64,000 nt of DNA. Origin: Panulirus ornatus (lineage: Eukaryota; Arthropoda; Malacostraca; Decapoda; Palinuridae). A program made the translations under genes and the position numbers. Below the pieces are notes generated by a model. That model ran no database searches and had not been told where the DNA came from. It was given only the letters and a program-made list of their open reading frames with translations. Location of the stretch: positions 445,001 through 509,000 of the forward strand of contig NC_092251.1 in NCBI RefSeq assembly GCF_036320965.1. Direction: 5' to 3'. Of this stretch, positions 9,010 through 23,652 are shown piece by piece (within the stretch, counting starts at the first letter, position 1; every line of letters begins with the position of its first letter).

Positions 9010-9202
9010 GATAGATGAATGGATAACTGTTTATTGATTTAGGCAGCCAATCGGCTGAGAATATATAGATTAGGGTGAGCTGGATGTTTTCACACTTTAG
9101 ATAAGCATATGTGTGAGACACACTAGACAGACAGGATAGCAGGTATACAGGGATGTTTACCGAGTAAGTAGTATGGTTTATATATTGTAACCTTGATTGA
9201 AC
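9010..9202 (+). repeat. Rep-C copy 1 (interspersed repeat)
   Basis: Shares with 17474..17750 the ordered blocks GATTTAGGCA(G/A)CCA, GAGCTGGAT, CTTTAGATAAGC(A/T)TATGTGTG and TATGGTTTATA...CTTGATT. It lacks about 80 bp present in the other copy. Type unknown; no coding capacity. Confidence 0.75.
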
Positions 9203-9923
9203 AGTAAGTGATGAATAGTTACAGTAATGCAGTAGTTGACATACCACATAGCCTAACAGAAAACTGAGTTGTTCGCTTGAATGGCTATGCACCTGTTCAT
9301 AGATTGTGTATGAAGCTCACAGTGGTAAGTATGGGATTGTTCTTATATCTGTTTGTGCGAGCTAAGACTGCAACTAGTCGATTTTTTTTTGACTAGTGGT
9401 GGTCAGTGGTGGAGGGGGATCTGGTAGAGGAGGTATCTGTGATGCGTGTGTATGTGTGTGTGTTTTCACAGTGTGCAATATGGTACAGTCAAAAGGATAC
9501 CTCAATCATGAAAAGGAAGAAAAGTGAGTTTGAGAGAAAAACAAATGTGATGGGGATTAATTTGAGCACCTTAGTTGCTTGTAGACTCGATTCTTAAAGA
9601 TGGAAGAGTTATAGGAAGAAAGGGAGACAATTGATATATGACAGTTGTACACTTTTACTGTGAATGGAAAGAAGGAGAGGTATAATAATCGATCCTCGTA
9701 TAGGTGGTCTCCGAACATAAGCTATAGGAAGCAGCTTCCACAAGAGTGTCGCAGACCCAAGTGTTGGGGCCGGGAGACACAGAGACACCTGCACGAGTGT
9801 AGTAGTCAAAATGATTCATGTAGCATAGAAAGAGAGAAGCAAACATCACGAGGGTCGAAAAGGGTTGGTTGGAGTGGGATGATGAAGGGAGCCGACGCCA
9901 CCACTGTCCAAACCGCTCGAACA
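9203..9923. other. No gene recognised
   Basis: Short frames only. The apparent frames after 9650 run into the ACC-rich minisatellite and have no family motifs. Confidence 0.5.
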
Positions 9924-10602
9924 CGACCACCAGCACCACCACAACCACCACCATCACTACCACCGTCACAACCATCACCACAACCACCACCATCGTCACA
10001 ACCATAACTAAACCAAAACCACCGTCACAACCATCACCACAACCATAACCACCGTCACCACCATAACCAAAAGCACCAACGCCGTTACTACCATCACCAC
10101 AACCACCACCATCACTACCACCGTCACAACCATCACCACAACCACCACCACCGTCACAACCATCACCACCACCACCACTACCGTCACAACCATCACCACC
10201 ACCACCACTACCGTCACAACCATCACCACAACCACCACCACCGTCACAACCATCACCACCACCACCACTACCGTCACAACCATCACCACAACCACCACTA
10301 CCGTCACAACCATCACCACCACCACCACTACCGTCACAACCATCACCACAACCACCACCACCGTCACAACCATCACCACCACCACCACTACCGTCACAAC
10401 CATCACCACAACCACCACCACCGTCACAACCATCACCACCGTCACAATCATCACCACAACCACCACCACCGTCACAACCATCACCACCACAACCACTACC
10501 GTCACAACCACCACCGTCATAACCATCACCACCAAACCACCACCATCACAACAACACCATCACAACACCATTGTCACAACCATCACCACCAACACCAACA
10601 CA
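9924..10602. repeat. ACC-rich minisatellite, mainly 30-bp period
   Basis: Repeats of ACCGTCACAACCATCACC followed by CACCACCACT or ACAACCACC variants, about 680 bp. Because the period is a multiple of three it gives a spurious 175-codon MVVTVVVVVV frame on the minus strand. Confidence 0.96.
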
Positions 10603-10731
10603 AAGTCGTAGTTTGATTGTAACTTACATTGTCTCATTATCATGTTACTTAACATAATTAACATTAATAGCTCAATAATCGTGAAGGCAAAAGCATGGAG
10701 ACTACCATCTCCATGCTCACTATACTTACTT
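10603..10731. other. Short spacer between minisatellites
   Basis: Non-repetitive, AT-rich sequence. Confidence 0.5.
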
Positions 10732-11320
10732 CACCATCACTACCATCAAACAGTGAACTTCATTATCATCAACAGTGAACATCATTACCATCAACAGTGA
10801 ACATCATCACCATCAACAGTGAATATCATTACCATCAACAGTGAACATCATCACCATCAACAGTGAACATCACCACCATCAACAGTGAACATCATCACCA
10901 TCAACAGTGAATATCATCACCATCAACAGTGAACATCATCACCATCAACAGTGAACATCATCACCATCAAACAGTGAACATCATCACCATCAAACAGTGA
11001 ACATCATCACCATCAAACAGTGAACATCATCACCATCAAACAGTGAACATCATCACCATCAACAGTGAACATCATCACCATCAACAGTGAACATCATCAC
11101 CATCAACAGTGAACATCATCACCATCGACAGTGAACATCATCACCATCGACAGTGAACATCATTACCATCAACAGTGAACATCATTACCATCAACAGTGA
11201 ACATTATTACCATTAACAGTGAACATCATCACCATCAAACAGTGAACATCATTACCATCAAAAGTGAACATCATTACCATCAACAGTGAACATCATCACC
11301 ATCAACAGTGAACATCATTT
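10732..11320. repeat. 22-bp minisatellite, about 27 units
   Basis: Tandem AACAGTGAACATCATCACCA-type units, with 23-bp variants carrying an extra A (CAAACAGTG) clustered at about 10965..11045. Confidence 0.97.
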
Positions 11321-11916
11321 CATTGTAAACATCATGACACGGTAACATCGTCGCTAGAGTCAGCAGTAATGACCTTAGATCATGTGGTCAGTATGTATAG
11401 TGTAGTCTAGTTTGACCGAGGTAATACATCACATTACTGGGTGTGGTGTTGTTAGGTCATGAAGCCACAGTAGTGTTGTGTGTTATACCATGATATGGAG
11501 TGTGATCTTGTCAACTCGGTCCACTGTGGTGTGGTCAGTGACGCAGATTATATGACGGCTTCACGAAAAACGAACACAGTATCTTAAGCCTCAGAAAAAC
11601 ATGTGAAAATGTATTTACTTAAATCTTTGATTTCTTCCTAAAAAGAAAAAAAAAGAAAAAGAAAAACGATGTTACCGCCAAGAGCCATGTTATAACATCA
11701 GTAACAGATGTTGGGCGTAGTGGAGCGAGACCCTGGCCAAGACCCAGACGGAGAACTGCAGGAAAGTTGCCTTTTTATGGTGTGGGTCGAGGAAGGAAGG
11801 AAGACTGGGAAGGTAATTTAGTGGAAAGTGTTGGTCAGAAACGGAAGGTAAGAGATGTGGTGTAACGGGCGAGGAACAAATAGATAATGGAGAGTCTACC
11901 AGTCGTCCTGCAGGGG
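11321..11916. other. No gene recognised
   Basis: Contains a short A-rich run (about 11642..11665). No frame or repeat of note. Confidence 0.5.
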
Positions 11917-12095
11917 AGGTGGGCAGGTCCGGGTGGGAGGTTCCAGGTGGGCAGGTCCAGATGGGAGGTTCCAGGTGGGCAGGTCCAGATGGGAGGGTCC
12001 AGTGAGCAGGTCCAGGTGGGCAGGTCCAGATGGGAGGGTCCAGTGAGCAGGTCCAGGTGGGCAGGTCCAGATGGGAGGGTCCAGTGAGCAGGTCA
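11917..12095. repeat. G-rich ~20/40-bp minisatellite
   Basis: Alternating GGGCAGGTCCAGATGGGAGG and GTCCAGTGAGCAGGTCCAGGT units. The GGG clusters are on the plus strand. Chance frames on both strands (up to 152 codons, minus) arise from the repeat. Confidence 0.93.
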
Positions 12096-13308
12096 GGACT
12101 GATGCAGGTGGGGTAGGTAATACAAGGGATACGCTTCCACTGAGACAATTACTTGTTTTCAGCTCATGAACAAACCTTAACCTTATCACTACAGTTGTGA
12201 TGACTGTACCCTTGTATTCGATGACTTTAACCTCGTATTTGATTGGTATGATGGTAGATTAACCCTTTCCTTATGATAACTTCACCCCTAGTTGTTCATC
12301 CGTTAACCCTTTGCGTACATCCTAAGCGCTTCAACACTGTAGCTCTCCTCTTGGTACATTAGCTAGAAGAGAATGATATGTTGACCCTATTTATAAGATA
12401 ACGTCACCACTCTGAGCATGATATTCATATTCGATATTTCATAAACCTGAGAAGGATTATTAACGTCGCTGCAAATGTGACGTTCCCAAGTACGTTTTGA
12501 AGCAACAAAATGACCAAACGAACTTCTGTAATTGGAAATGTGAACTCCAGAGTTATGGCTCAAATGATTCGAACAGAGGCTTCATATTTCTTTGTATGTG
12601 GGTGTATGAGTGTATGAGTGTTATATGACAACTTAGAATATGGCTTAATTCCTTTGGAGAGTTATCTTTTAATTAATATTTTTTCTTTCGATGATATTTT
12701 CAACAAATCAAGTTTGTGAATGTTATCAAAATGATTTAGGAAAAGTTAATTGCATGATGATATGATCATTAATACAGATGGTGATGATTTGAACGAGTAA
12801 AGCTTATCCCAACATTTGTATCCCAGTATCTGAGGCAGTTTCGCATGTTATCTCGAGAGATAATTAGTAAGATTTTGTTGCATTATATTGTTTCATTCTC
12901 GTCGGAATCACGTTGTGTTCGAACGCTACTCAATACACTTTTGCAAAATACTGCGAATTACTTCTTTACTATATCTCCAGGGTTTTGCTCCTCATTTTAA
13001 TGGAATACTTGTAAAGTCTCACACATCAGCCGGGGCAACGCCTCCTCCCACCGGTACATATCTGCCACACAGCAGCTGGTCTCCCATTTCATTTTTCATT
13101 TTCTATAGTTTCTAGCGGATGACTTGCATCCCTGAGGCCCCCACGCAAGTCTGAAAGGTAAAGACATTTCTAAGAAATTTACGTCTGACCAGTTTTTGTA
13201 TCTTAATGACGTACGCCTGGTAGTATAGCCCGTTCTACGAACCGACCACCAACCGCGGATAAAGATACGACTACTGTCATTCTTTTGAAGTGTGGGAGGA
13301 GGCGTGCG

Positions 13309-13310
<2 letters not shown>
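12096..13310. other. No gene recognised; degenerate TTAACCCT motif
   Basis: 12190..12420 has repeated GAT(G)ACTTTAACC/TTAACCCTTT-like fragments that may be a decayed array related to the one at 25400. The remainder is unassigned. Confidence 0.45.

Positions 13311-13364
<54 letters not shown>
13311..13364. repeat. (CA)n microsatellite
   Basis: Pure (CA)n of about 54 bp. Confidence 0.98.
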
Positions 13365-13365
<1 letters not shown>

Positions 13366-14296
13366 GCGGAGGTGTCAGGAGTGTAGAACCCTTGCCGTGC
13401 TATAGATGTGGTGATTACATACCTGAAACATAATATGTATATAAAGTTAAGAGACGGGGCAACACGAGCGTGAAACTCTCCCTGCTAAACAGACAGTCAT
13501 CACATGCAGGAACTACTTACAATAATCTCTTAACAATTGGCGTAGACTTTAAACGCCCCATCCCCCCCGACCCCCTGCCCGGTACACCACCCGGCCGGTA
13601 ATGATGTCTACTTGGACAAGGTCTGGGGTCATGATGCTTCTTCCTAAAGCTCAGCTGAGAGGCTGGTCTGCACCTCGGAACTGGAAAGTTCAAGAGCTGA
13701 GCTGAACCCGAGAACTGGACTGATCTTGAGCATGTGGGCCATATGATCTTCCGAGGATGAATTGTTGGAGGAAACACTAGAACGCTGGGTGACCCAACGT
13801 CTGACTTCGTTCCTGACGAGGTGGAACCATCGTTATCCCATCATTCAGTACGGCACGTCAGTGAGAAGCGCGGGACAAGTTGGATGCTGGGAGCGACACA
13901 CACAGTCTGGAGGTGTCGATGAGTAAACAACTTGAGCAGATAAGATGGGAAGTTAGCGGCCATGAGCAATCTGGAGCCTGCAGGTGGCAAGACAATTCGG
14001 GAGACTTGGACAGACAATTACCTGGAAGAGAAAGAGCGATAATGAAGGAGGGAAACAAGATAAACTAGACAATTTGGAGTTTTAGAAATAAGGATTTTTA
14101 AGGTTTTAGAAAGAAAGGAAAGAGTTCGATAACCATGAATTATTCAGAGCTCATTAAGACGATGAGATTTATTAAACCAACAAAGAAGAAGGAAATTAAG
14201 TAGAAGCAGTAGATGTAAGTAATTTTCAGCCAATTGGCGTAAAGAATGGGTAAAACATGAGTGAATAAGGAGACTTTGGTATCTGGGAATATATAC

Positions 14297-14300
<4 letters not shown>
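13365..14300. other. No gene recognised
   Basis: Frames of up to 86 codons without motifs (13517..13777 minus). 13860..14060 is balanced-composition sequence with overlapping short frames on both strands, taken as chance. Confidence 0.5.

Positions 14301-14364
<64 letters not shown>
14301..14364. repeat. (AT)n microsatellite at Mini-A 5' end
   Basis: (AT)n preceded by TACGTGTG and followed directly by CATCCCTGGGGATA of a Mini-A. Confidence 0.97.
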
Positions 14365-14366
<2 letters not shown>

Positions 14367-14503
14367 TCCCTGGGGATAGGGGAGAAAGAATACTTCCCCG
14401 TATTCCCTGCGTGTCGTAGAAGGCCACTAAAAGGGAAGGGAGCGGGAGGCTGGAAATCTTCCCCTCCAGTTTTTACTTTTCGAAAGAAAAGAACAGAGAA
14501 TGG
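14365..14503 (+). mobile_element. Mini-A / Line-A 5' end fragment
   Basis: Carries the 5' inverted repeat (first base changed), GAAAGAATACTTCC, GTGTCGTAGAAGG, GGCTGGAAATC and GAACAGAGAA, then stops. The shared 3' tail and A-run are missing. With only the 5' part present, it could derive from Mini-A or from a full Line-A 5' UTR; its sequence is closer to Mini-A. Confidence 0.85.
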
Positions 14504-17473
<2,970 letters not shown>

Positions 17474-17748
17474 AAGATAGATAAATAGATAGATAATGGT
17501 ATAATGGATTTAGGCAACCATTCTGCTAAAATACACAACTGAGGTATTATAGATATTACAGAACTGGTAAGTCATGATAGTTACTAGTTAACTAATCATA
17601 CAAGACCTTACGAGTAAGCTGAGCTGGATATTTGTAAACTTTAGATAAGCTTATGTGTGGGTGAGGTACATTTAGATAGCCAGGCTGGCAAATGTATAGG
17701 GAGGTTCACAGAGTAAATAATATGGTTTATACATTATGAACTTGATTA

Positions 17749-17750
<2 letters not shown>
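17474..17750 (+). repeat. Rep-C copy 2 (interspersed repeat)
   Basis: Longer copy of the repeat at 9010, with the same end blocks (GGATTTAGGCAACCA and TATGGTTTATAC...CTTGATTAAA) and an extra ~80 bp in the middle. It ends directly at a (GT)n tract. Confidence 0.75.

Positions 17751-17787
<37 letters not shown>
17751..17787. repeat. (GT)n microsatellite
   Basis: Pure (GT)n directly after Rep-C. Confidence 0.98.
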
Positions 17788-17788
<1 letters not shown>

Positions 17789-17839
17789 TGGTGATTTTGA
17801 CTTTCTATCAGTTGACCTCTTTATCCAGCTACATCAGTG

Positions 17840-17910
17840 CCACGACCAGCCTGACCCAACCAGACCAGTACCACGACCAGCCTGACCCAACCAGACCAGT
17901 ACCACGACCC
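17840..17910. repeat. 31-bp tandem duplication
   Basis: Two identical units starting CCACGACCAGCCTGACCC, plus the start of a third. Confidence 0.95.
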
Positions 17911-18727
17911 AAATCAAATTTCCTCCATCAGTCTCAGTAATTCACAATTAACGAAATCCTACCAGGGCTAGGATCATCCTGCTACCTTCCTGGGCTCTCA
18001 AGACATCACATCTCCCAGGTTGACACAGAATCTAAGAGAGAGACAGAGAGAGAAGAGGGGATAGAGAGAGCTCTGCCAATTTGATGAAAGCTGATGAATT
18101 AAGATAGATCTTTGCCAGTAACGGGCGAACCTGACATCAAGCTAGATTAGGCAAGATAATATAAAAAATCGTGAAATCTGGCAACGAAAGACTTGCTTTA
18201 TCACTTCTCATTAAAGTTGTGGCCACACGTAGAGCTCTCTAGAGCTTCAGCCACATGTAGAGATCTCCCAAACTAGTTCATATGTAAGCAAAACACGAGC
18301 TGAACACAAGCTGAATTCGCAAAAGTAAAACGTTAATATTTTATTTTGGAAACAAATAAGTTAAAACCAGTTCAGTACACAGTCACTACTGCTCATCTTG
18401 TAAACATCAACACTTACAAGCAGAGAAGTTGATGATGTCACAAGGCAAGGTTAAAGTCCACCTCTCGTTGGGGATAAACTGGTGACTCTTTTGTAACCAT
18501 TGTTGTCTAATTTTGTCATGTCATTCACACACAAGGAATATTCAGACCAAATACTGACTTACAAATACTTTGCCGCCCATGTGGGAGTGAGAAGACGATG
18601 AGGAATCTTTCTTGATAACTTTTTCTTTTGATGACACTTTCTTACACGTACATCATACCTCTCAGGATACAGGTAATATAAACAACAGCCTGATAGACAC
18701 ATATCCTCTACAGTAAAGGTATATCTT

Positions 18728-18728
<1 letters not shown>
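17911..18728. other. No gene recognised
   Basis: Includes a short purine-rich patch (about 18033..18070). Otherwise unassigned. Confidence 0.5.

Positions 18729-18785
<57 letters not shown>
18729..18785. repeat. (GA)n microsatellite
   Basis: About 57 bp of (GA)n. Confidence 0.98.
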
Positions 18786-18788
<3 letters not shown>

Positions 18789-19375
18789 AGCACATACTTG
18801 TACCTACGAAGTACAGATTACAGGAGGCCTGTTGTCGTGTGACAGGTTATCAAGTTCCTAACCTAACCTTAGCCCTACAGCCGGTTGGACAAACAATTAT
18901 TCCCAGACCAAAACTGTAGAAAAAACTAAAAAGAAAAAGGATAAGACTTCTCTCACCTTCCTCCATCTTGTGTTGACGCTTGACTGCCATCGCTGACCAA
19001 CACTAGAAGCTGACTCAGGGATCATAAAACACACAATACTGGATTTCATTTGTGGAAAATGAGAAATAGAGGATTGCTTTCCGATAGCAGCTGCCACCGC
19101 TGGGTATCATAGACGTAAAACCTAATGCTCATTTGGCCGATAGCGTACAGAGTCACCTGGGTAATCTCATCTTTATGGTAATGAGGTCTGAATTCTTTTT
19201 CGGGTCGAGGATAGAAATGGGAACTTGAGGGTGTGGTGCGGGGGAAAACAATGCCTTGCGATGACTAACGTTAGTGTGATTTTCTCGTTGATAATTGTCA
19301 GGAACCAGACCTATTCGTAGTATACCTCTGGGGCCTATACCGGCCTACCTACCGGTCTCAAAATACAAAGATAAG

Positions 19376-19378
<3 letters not shown>
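18786..19378. other. No gene recognised
   Basis: No frame longer than about 66 codons. No repeat seen. Confidence 0.5.

Positions 19379-19446
<68 letters not shown>
19379..19446. repeat. (GA)n microsatellite
   Basis: About 67 bp of (GA)n. Confidence 0.98.
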
Positions 19447-19449
<3 letters not shown>

Positions 19450-19854
19450 CACATTGCCAGAACTCCACTGGATTCATTTCATATCATCCGGCGTTGAGAC
19501 TTTCCTAAAAGTTAATGAAAGGTAAGAGATATTGGTCATGAACACTCATGCTTCAAGTCAAAATTGTTGTCACAGAATATTCTCGACAATGTGTTCGTCC
19601 TTAATTTGGTTTCCTTCATTTGCATTTCATTTTCTCTCTACAAGAGATATCAACACCCAAAGAACGACTCGCCCACTACTCGTGGTAGTTGGTTTTGATG
19701 GTCGTAGCTGCCGTGGACATGTCATTGTTGCCACTATCTGATGGTCGTGCTTGTTATGGTGTTATGGTGGGTATATGCAGAGTGGTATATGCAGTGCGGT
19801 ATGTGCGGTGTGGTATCCATACTGGTGGAAGTGAACTGGTTTTGTGTTGGTTGT
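19447..19854. other. No gene recognised
   Basis: Becomes TGG-rich towards the minisatellite, with GTGGTATGTGCGGT-like repeats at 19770..19815. Confidence 0.5.
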
Positions 19855-21170
19855 GGTGGTGGATGATGGGGAGGGGGGGTTATGTGATGGTAATGGTGGG
19901 GGTAATGTGATGATGATTTTGGTTGATGGTGGGGTAATGTGATGGTGATTGTGGTGGATGGTGGGGTAATGTGATGGTGATTGTGGTGGATGGTGGGGTA
20001 ATGTGATGGTGATTGTGGTGGATGGTGGGGTAATGTGATGTTGATTGTGGTGGATGGTGGGGTAATGTGATGGTGATTGTGGTGAATGGTAGGGTAATGT
20101 GATTGTGGTGGATGGTGGGGTAATGTGATGGTGATTGTGGTGGATGGTGGGGTAATGTGATGGTGATTGTGGTGAATGGTAGGGTAATGTGATGGTGATT
20201 GTGGTGGATGGTGGGTAATGTGATGGTGATTGTGGTGGATGGTGGGGTAATGTGATGGTGATTGTGGTGGATGGTGGGGTAATGTGATGGTGATTGTGGT
20301 GAATGGTAGGGTAATGTGATGGTGATTGTGGTGGATGGTGGAATAATGTGATGGTGATTGTGGTGGATGGTGGGGTAATGTGATGTTGATTGTGGTGGAT
20401 GGTGGGGTAATGTGATGGTGATTGTGGTGAATGGTAGGGTAATGTGATGGTGATTGTTGTGGATGGTGGGGTAATGTGATGGTGATTGTGGTGGATGGTG
20501 GGGTAATGTGATGTTGATTGTGGTGGATGGTGGAATAATGTGATGGTGATTGTGGTGGATGGTGGGGTAATGTGATGTTGATTGTGGTGGATGGTGGAAT
20601 AATGTGATGGTGATTGTGGTGGATGGTGGGGTAATGTGATGTTGATTGTGGTGGATGGTGGGGTAATGTGATGGTGATTGTGGTGAATGGTAGGGTAATG
20701 TGATGGTGATTGTGGTGGATGGTGGGGTAATGTGATGGTGATTGTGGTGAATGGTAGGGTAATGTGATGGTGATTGTGGTGGATGGTGGAATAATGTGAT
20801 GGTGATTGTGGTGGATGGTGGGGTAATGTGATGTTGATTGTGGTGGATGGTGGGGTAATGTGATGGTGATTGTGGTGAATGGTAGGGTAATGTGATGGTG
20901 ATTGTGGTGGATGGTGGAATAATGTGATGGTGATTGTGGTGGATGGTGGGGTAATGTGATGGGCATCTGATTGTGGTGGATGGTGGGGTAATGTGATGTT
21001 GATTGTGGTGGATGGTGGGGTAATGTGATGGTGATTGTGGTGAATGGTAGGGTAATGTGATGTTGATTGTGGTGGATGGTGGAATAATGTGATGGTGATT
21101 GTAGTGGATGGTGGAATAATGTGATGGTGATTGTGGTGGATGGTGGGGTAATGTGATGGACATCTGATTG
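19855..21170. repeat. 32-bp minisatellite, about 40 units
   Basis: Units contain GATGGTGATTGTGGTGGATG and GTGGGGTAATGT. Variants alternate in blocks: GAATGGTAGGG, GGTGGAATAAT and GATGTTGATT, which points to higher-order duplication. Two units carry an odd (G/A)CATCTGATTG junction (about 20961 and 21160). Frames of 410, 427 and 493 codons on the minus strand (HHPPQSPSHYPTI-type repeats) come from this array and are not genes. Confidence 0.98.
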
Positions 21171-21340
21171 TGATGGTGGTGGTGATCGTCATGAGATTGT
21201 AGTGGTGGTGGTGGTAGTTGGTGAAATTGTAAAGTTTGTACAAATGTTGTTCTTAGATCACTAGCAAAAGAATAAAAAACAGAGAGTGGCCTTCACCCGA
21301 GGAAAAACTTTATCTTAAAAAAAAGTATATTTATGTATAA

Positions 21341-21524
21341 GTTTTGTGGAGCCTGAATGTAGAGGGGGAGCTGTGGTTTCGGTCCATTACACTTGACAGC
21401 TAGAGACTGAGTGTGAACGAATGTGGCCTTTGTTGTCTTTTCCTAGCGCTACCTCGCGCACATGCAGGGGGAGGGGGTTGTCATTTCATGTGTGGCGGGG
21501 TGGCGACGAAAATGGATGAAGGCA
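21341..21524 (+). mobile_element. Line-A 3' UTR fragment
   Basis: Matches the Line-A 3' UTR from TTTTGTGGAGCCTG through GACAGCTAGAGACTGAGTG, both arms of the conserved stem-loop (AGCGCTACCTCGCGCACATG and its partner near 21492) to GGATGAAGGCA. It then ends in (CATTT)n and (AT)n and lacks the terminal tail, so it is truncated at both ends. Confidence 0.88.
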
Positions 21525-21536
21525 TCATTTCATTTC

Positions 21537-21617
<81 letters not shown>
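21525..21617. repeat. (CATTT)n then (AT)n microsatellite
   Basis: Three CATTT units followed by about 77 bp of (AT)n, starting where the Line-A 3' UTR breaks off. Confidence 0.97.
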
Positions 21618-21620
<3 letters not shown>

Positions 21621-21673
21621 GACAAGTTAATCCGCTCCATCTGCAATCTAGAACTCCTCAGAAGTGTTCATCC

Positions 21674-21692
21674 TAGAGAGAGAGAGACAGAC

Positions 21693-21725
<33 letters not shown>

Positions 21726-21772
21726 AAAAGAAAGAAAGAAAGAGAGAAAGAAAGTAAGAAAGAAAGAAGCAA
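21674..21772. repeat. Purine-rich AGAC/AGAA repeat tract
   Basis: (GA)n, (CAGA)n and (GAAA)n segments, about 100 bp. Confidence 0.95.
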
Positions 21773-23316
21773 AAGAATATATTCATGTTTTGCCGTTAAG
21801 TTTGAAACCGTTTCCGTGCTGAGCCAGGCCCGGGTAGGTCACACAGCAAGCGGAGTCTCACCTCCCCTGCCTTTCGTTGGTGAACCCTTCTGCTAACAGT
21901 AATAGAGCCTCACCTTTGTAGTTGTTGTTAATGCTACTTCTGCTCCCTTTGTTAATAGTGATACCAGAGACTTTGACAATGGTGGTCAAACTACTTATGA
22001 AACTGATGATGAGTGGTGGTACTGACAATGATAATGGTGCTGCTCCTGTTGATAATGGCGCTGTTGGTGTTAGTGGTGGTGCTATTCCTGTATATCCAAA
22101 TATCCATTTTGGAATCCACATCAAAATCCACATCAATGTTACAATTTGTCTTCCTGGTATTCTTTCTGCAACAAACAACATTGCATTTCCTTTTAGCTTT
22201 CCGAATCATATGTCCTCTTGATCAAAAAAGACTGAAAAAAATGAGTTACTCTTTTGCATAATAACATTTTTGTTTATGGTAACATGAAGACCTTGAATTC
22301 CAGATTCATTAGTATCGAAAAAAAAAAGCGCAGGCAATCTTCGAACAACTACGTGTTTTTCATTATGATGTGGCTTTTGAATATTTCATGAGCTTGGGAC
22401 ATGCTGGAGAGATTGCTGAGGATGTAGGGAAGTGTTAAGACTAAGGGAGAGTGTGTTTTGGTGTGGGAAGGTGCCTAGGTATATGAAAGGAGGCACAAGA
22501 GTATAGAAAAGTACGTGGGCATATTGAGAGAGGGCGCGTGAAGAATGGAGTGACTGTAAAAGAAGAAAGTTGTATAAAGTGCATGGGTGAGCAGAGGATG
22601 AACATGACTTGCAGGAAAGTGTGTGAATCCTCCGTGAGAGCTTTTAATGTGTCGATAAGAGCATGAAAATGTGAGGGAGGTGCGTTATGGAGATTGAGTC
22701 TTGTCCTCTACTGTTGTGGTTTTACCCTGTGTGAGTTGACCTTGTGTCAGCTCGTGGTGGAGTTCGAAGATTCGTTGTCGTCTGCCTCTTACGGCTGGTT
22801 ATAGGTGGGGAACCTTCTGGCTCTTATAGCTGGTTAGAGGTGGAGGCTCATGTGGTTGCTTCTGTTGGTGTAAACCTACAAACCTGATGAACATGTACTT
22901 CGCCAGATCATCAGTGACAACGTCTCATGTGTCAACATGAGAGCATCAAGGTTACCAACCTTATTATCTAAGACAACATGACGTGGGACCTCAGCCCAAT
23001 CAAGAGATCCAATATAATCTACCATATTTCCTGCTCAGATGAAGATCGTGACCTCTACAACATGGATGTTGTCACCTCCCTGCCAAAAAGACTAACGAAG
23101 CTCCTGTCTTAAAGGGCTCCTGGAGTTACTCCAGGACCCCTTTTCCAGGAGCTCCTGCAGTTCCAAGGCTGCGCTACTTCCAAAAGCAAGGAAACTGTGG
23201 ACTTCTTTGGGGTAAAAACGTGGCTGACGGGACTGTACTCCCAATGACACAGACTCACCATAGGTGACTTTTTACTTGCGATATGACTTCATGCAGGCAA
23301 AGTCCGGTAGCGGCTA

Positions 23317-23321
<5 letters not shown>
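21773..23321. other. No gene recognised
   Basis: Short frames (up to 107 codons, minus, 21858..22181) with low-complexity hydrophobic translations. 22400..22700 is GA/GT-rich. I see no family motif. Confidence 0.5.
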
Positions 23322-23391
<70 letters not shown>

Positions 23392-23397
23392 GTGTGT
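23322..23397. repeat. (GT)n microsatellite
   Basis: About 76 bp with one GC interruption. Confidence 0.98.
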
Positions 23398-23575
23398 CAG
23401 GAATTGAAATTCCGTTTAAGAAACCTATGTTTGATACAAAGAATAGGACCATGGCAGTTGCATCACTGAATTATGTTTGGAACTCACTGTCTCGTCTCAG
23501 AGTTCCACACCCGTTATCTCCCTCGCCGAGAAACAGTCTGTAGAAAATTATTTACAATATAAATAAGAAATTTCG

Positions 23576-23579
<4 letters not shown>

Positions 23580-23649
<70 letters not shown>
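23580..23649. repeat. (AT)n microsatellite at Line-A 3' end
   Basis: Pure (AT)n leading directly into the tail of the minus-strand Line-A copy. Confidence 0.97.

Positions 23650-23652
<3 letters not shown>

Noticed and set aside
10008..10535. 175-codon Val-rich minus-strand frame
   Set aside because: Translation of the ACC-rich minisatellite with a 30-bp period.
13180..13260. GGTTCGTAGAAC on the minus strand as a tRNA B box
   Set aside because: No cloverleaf or A box could be placed around it.
18856..18876. CCTAACCTAACC, like the arthropod telomere repeat TTAGG in reverse
   Set aside because: Only two to three units, inside ordinary sequence.
19734..21243. Open frames of 410, 427 and 493 codons on the minus strand
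   Set aside because: They translate a 32-bp minisatellite in several frames at once. The composition is only the repeat and there is no domain.
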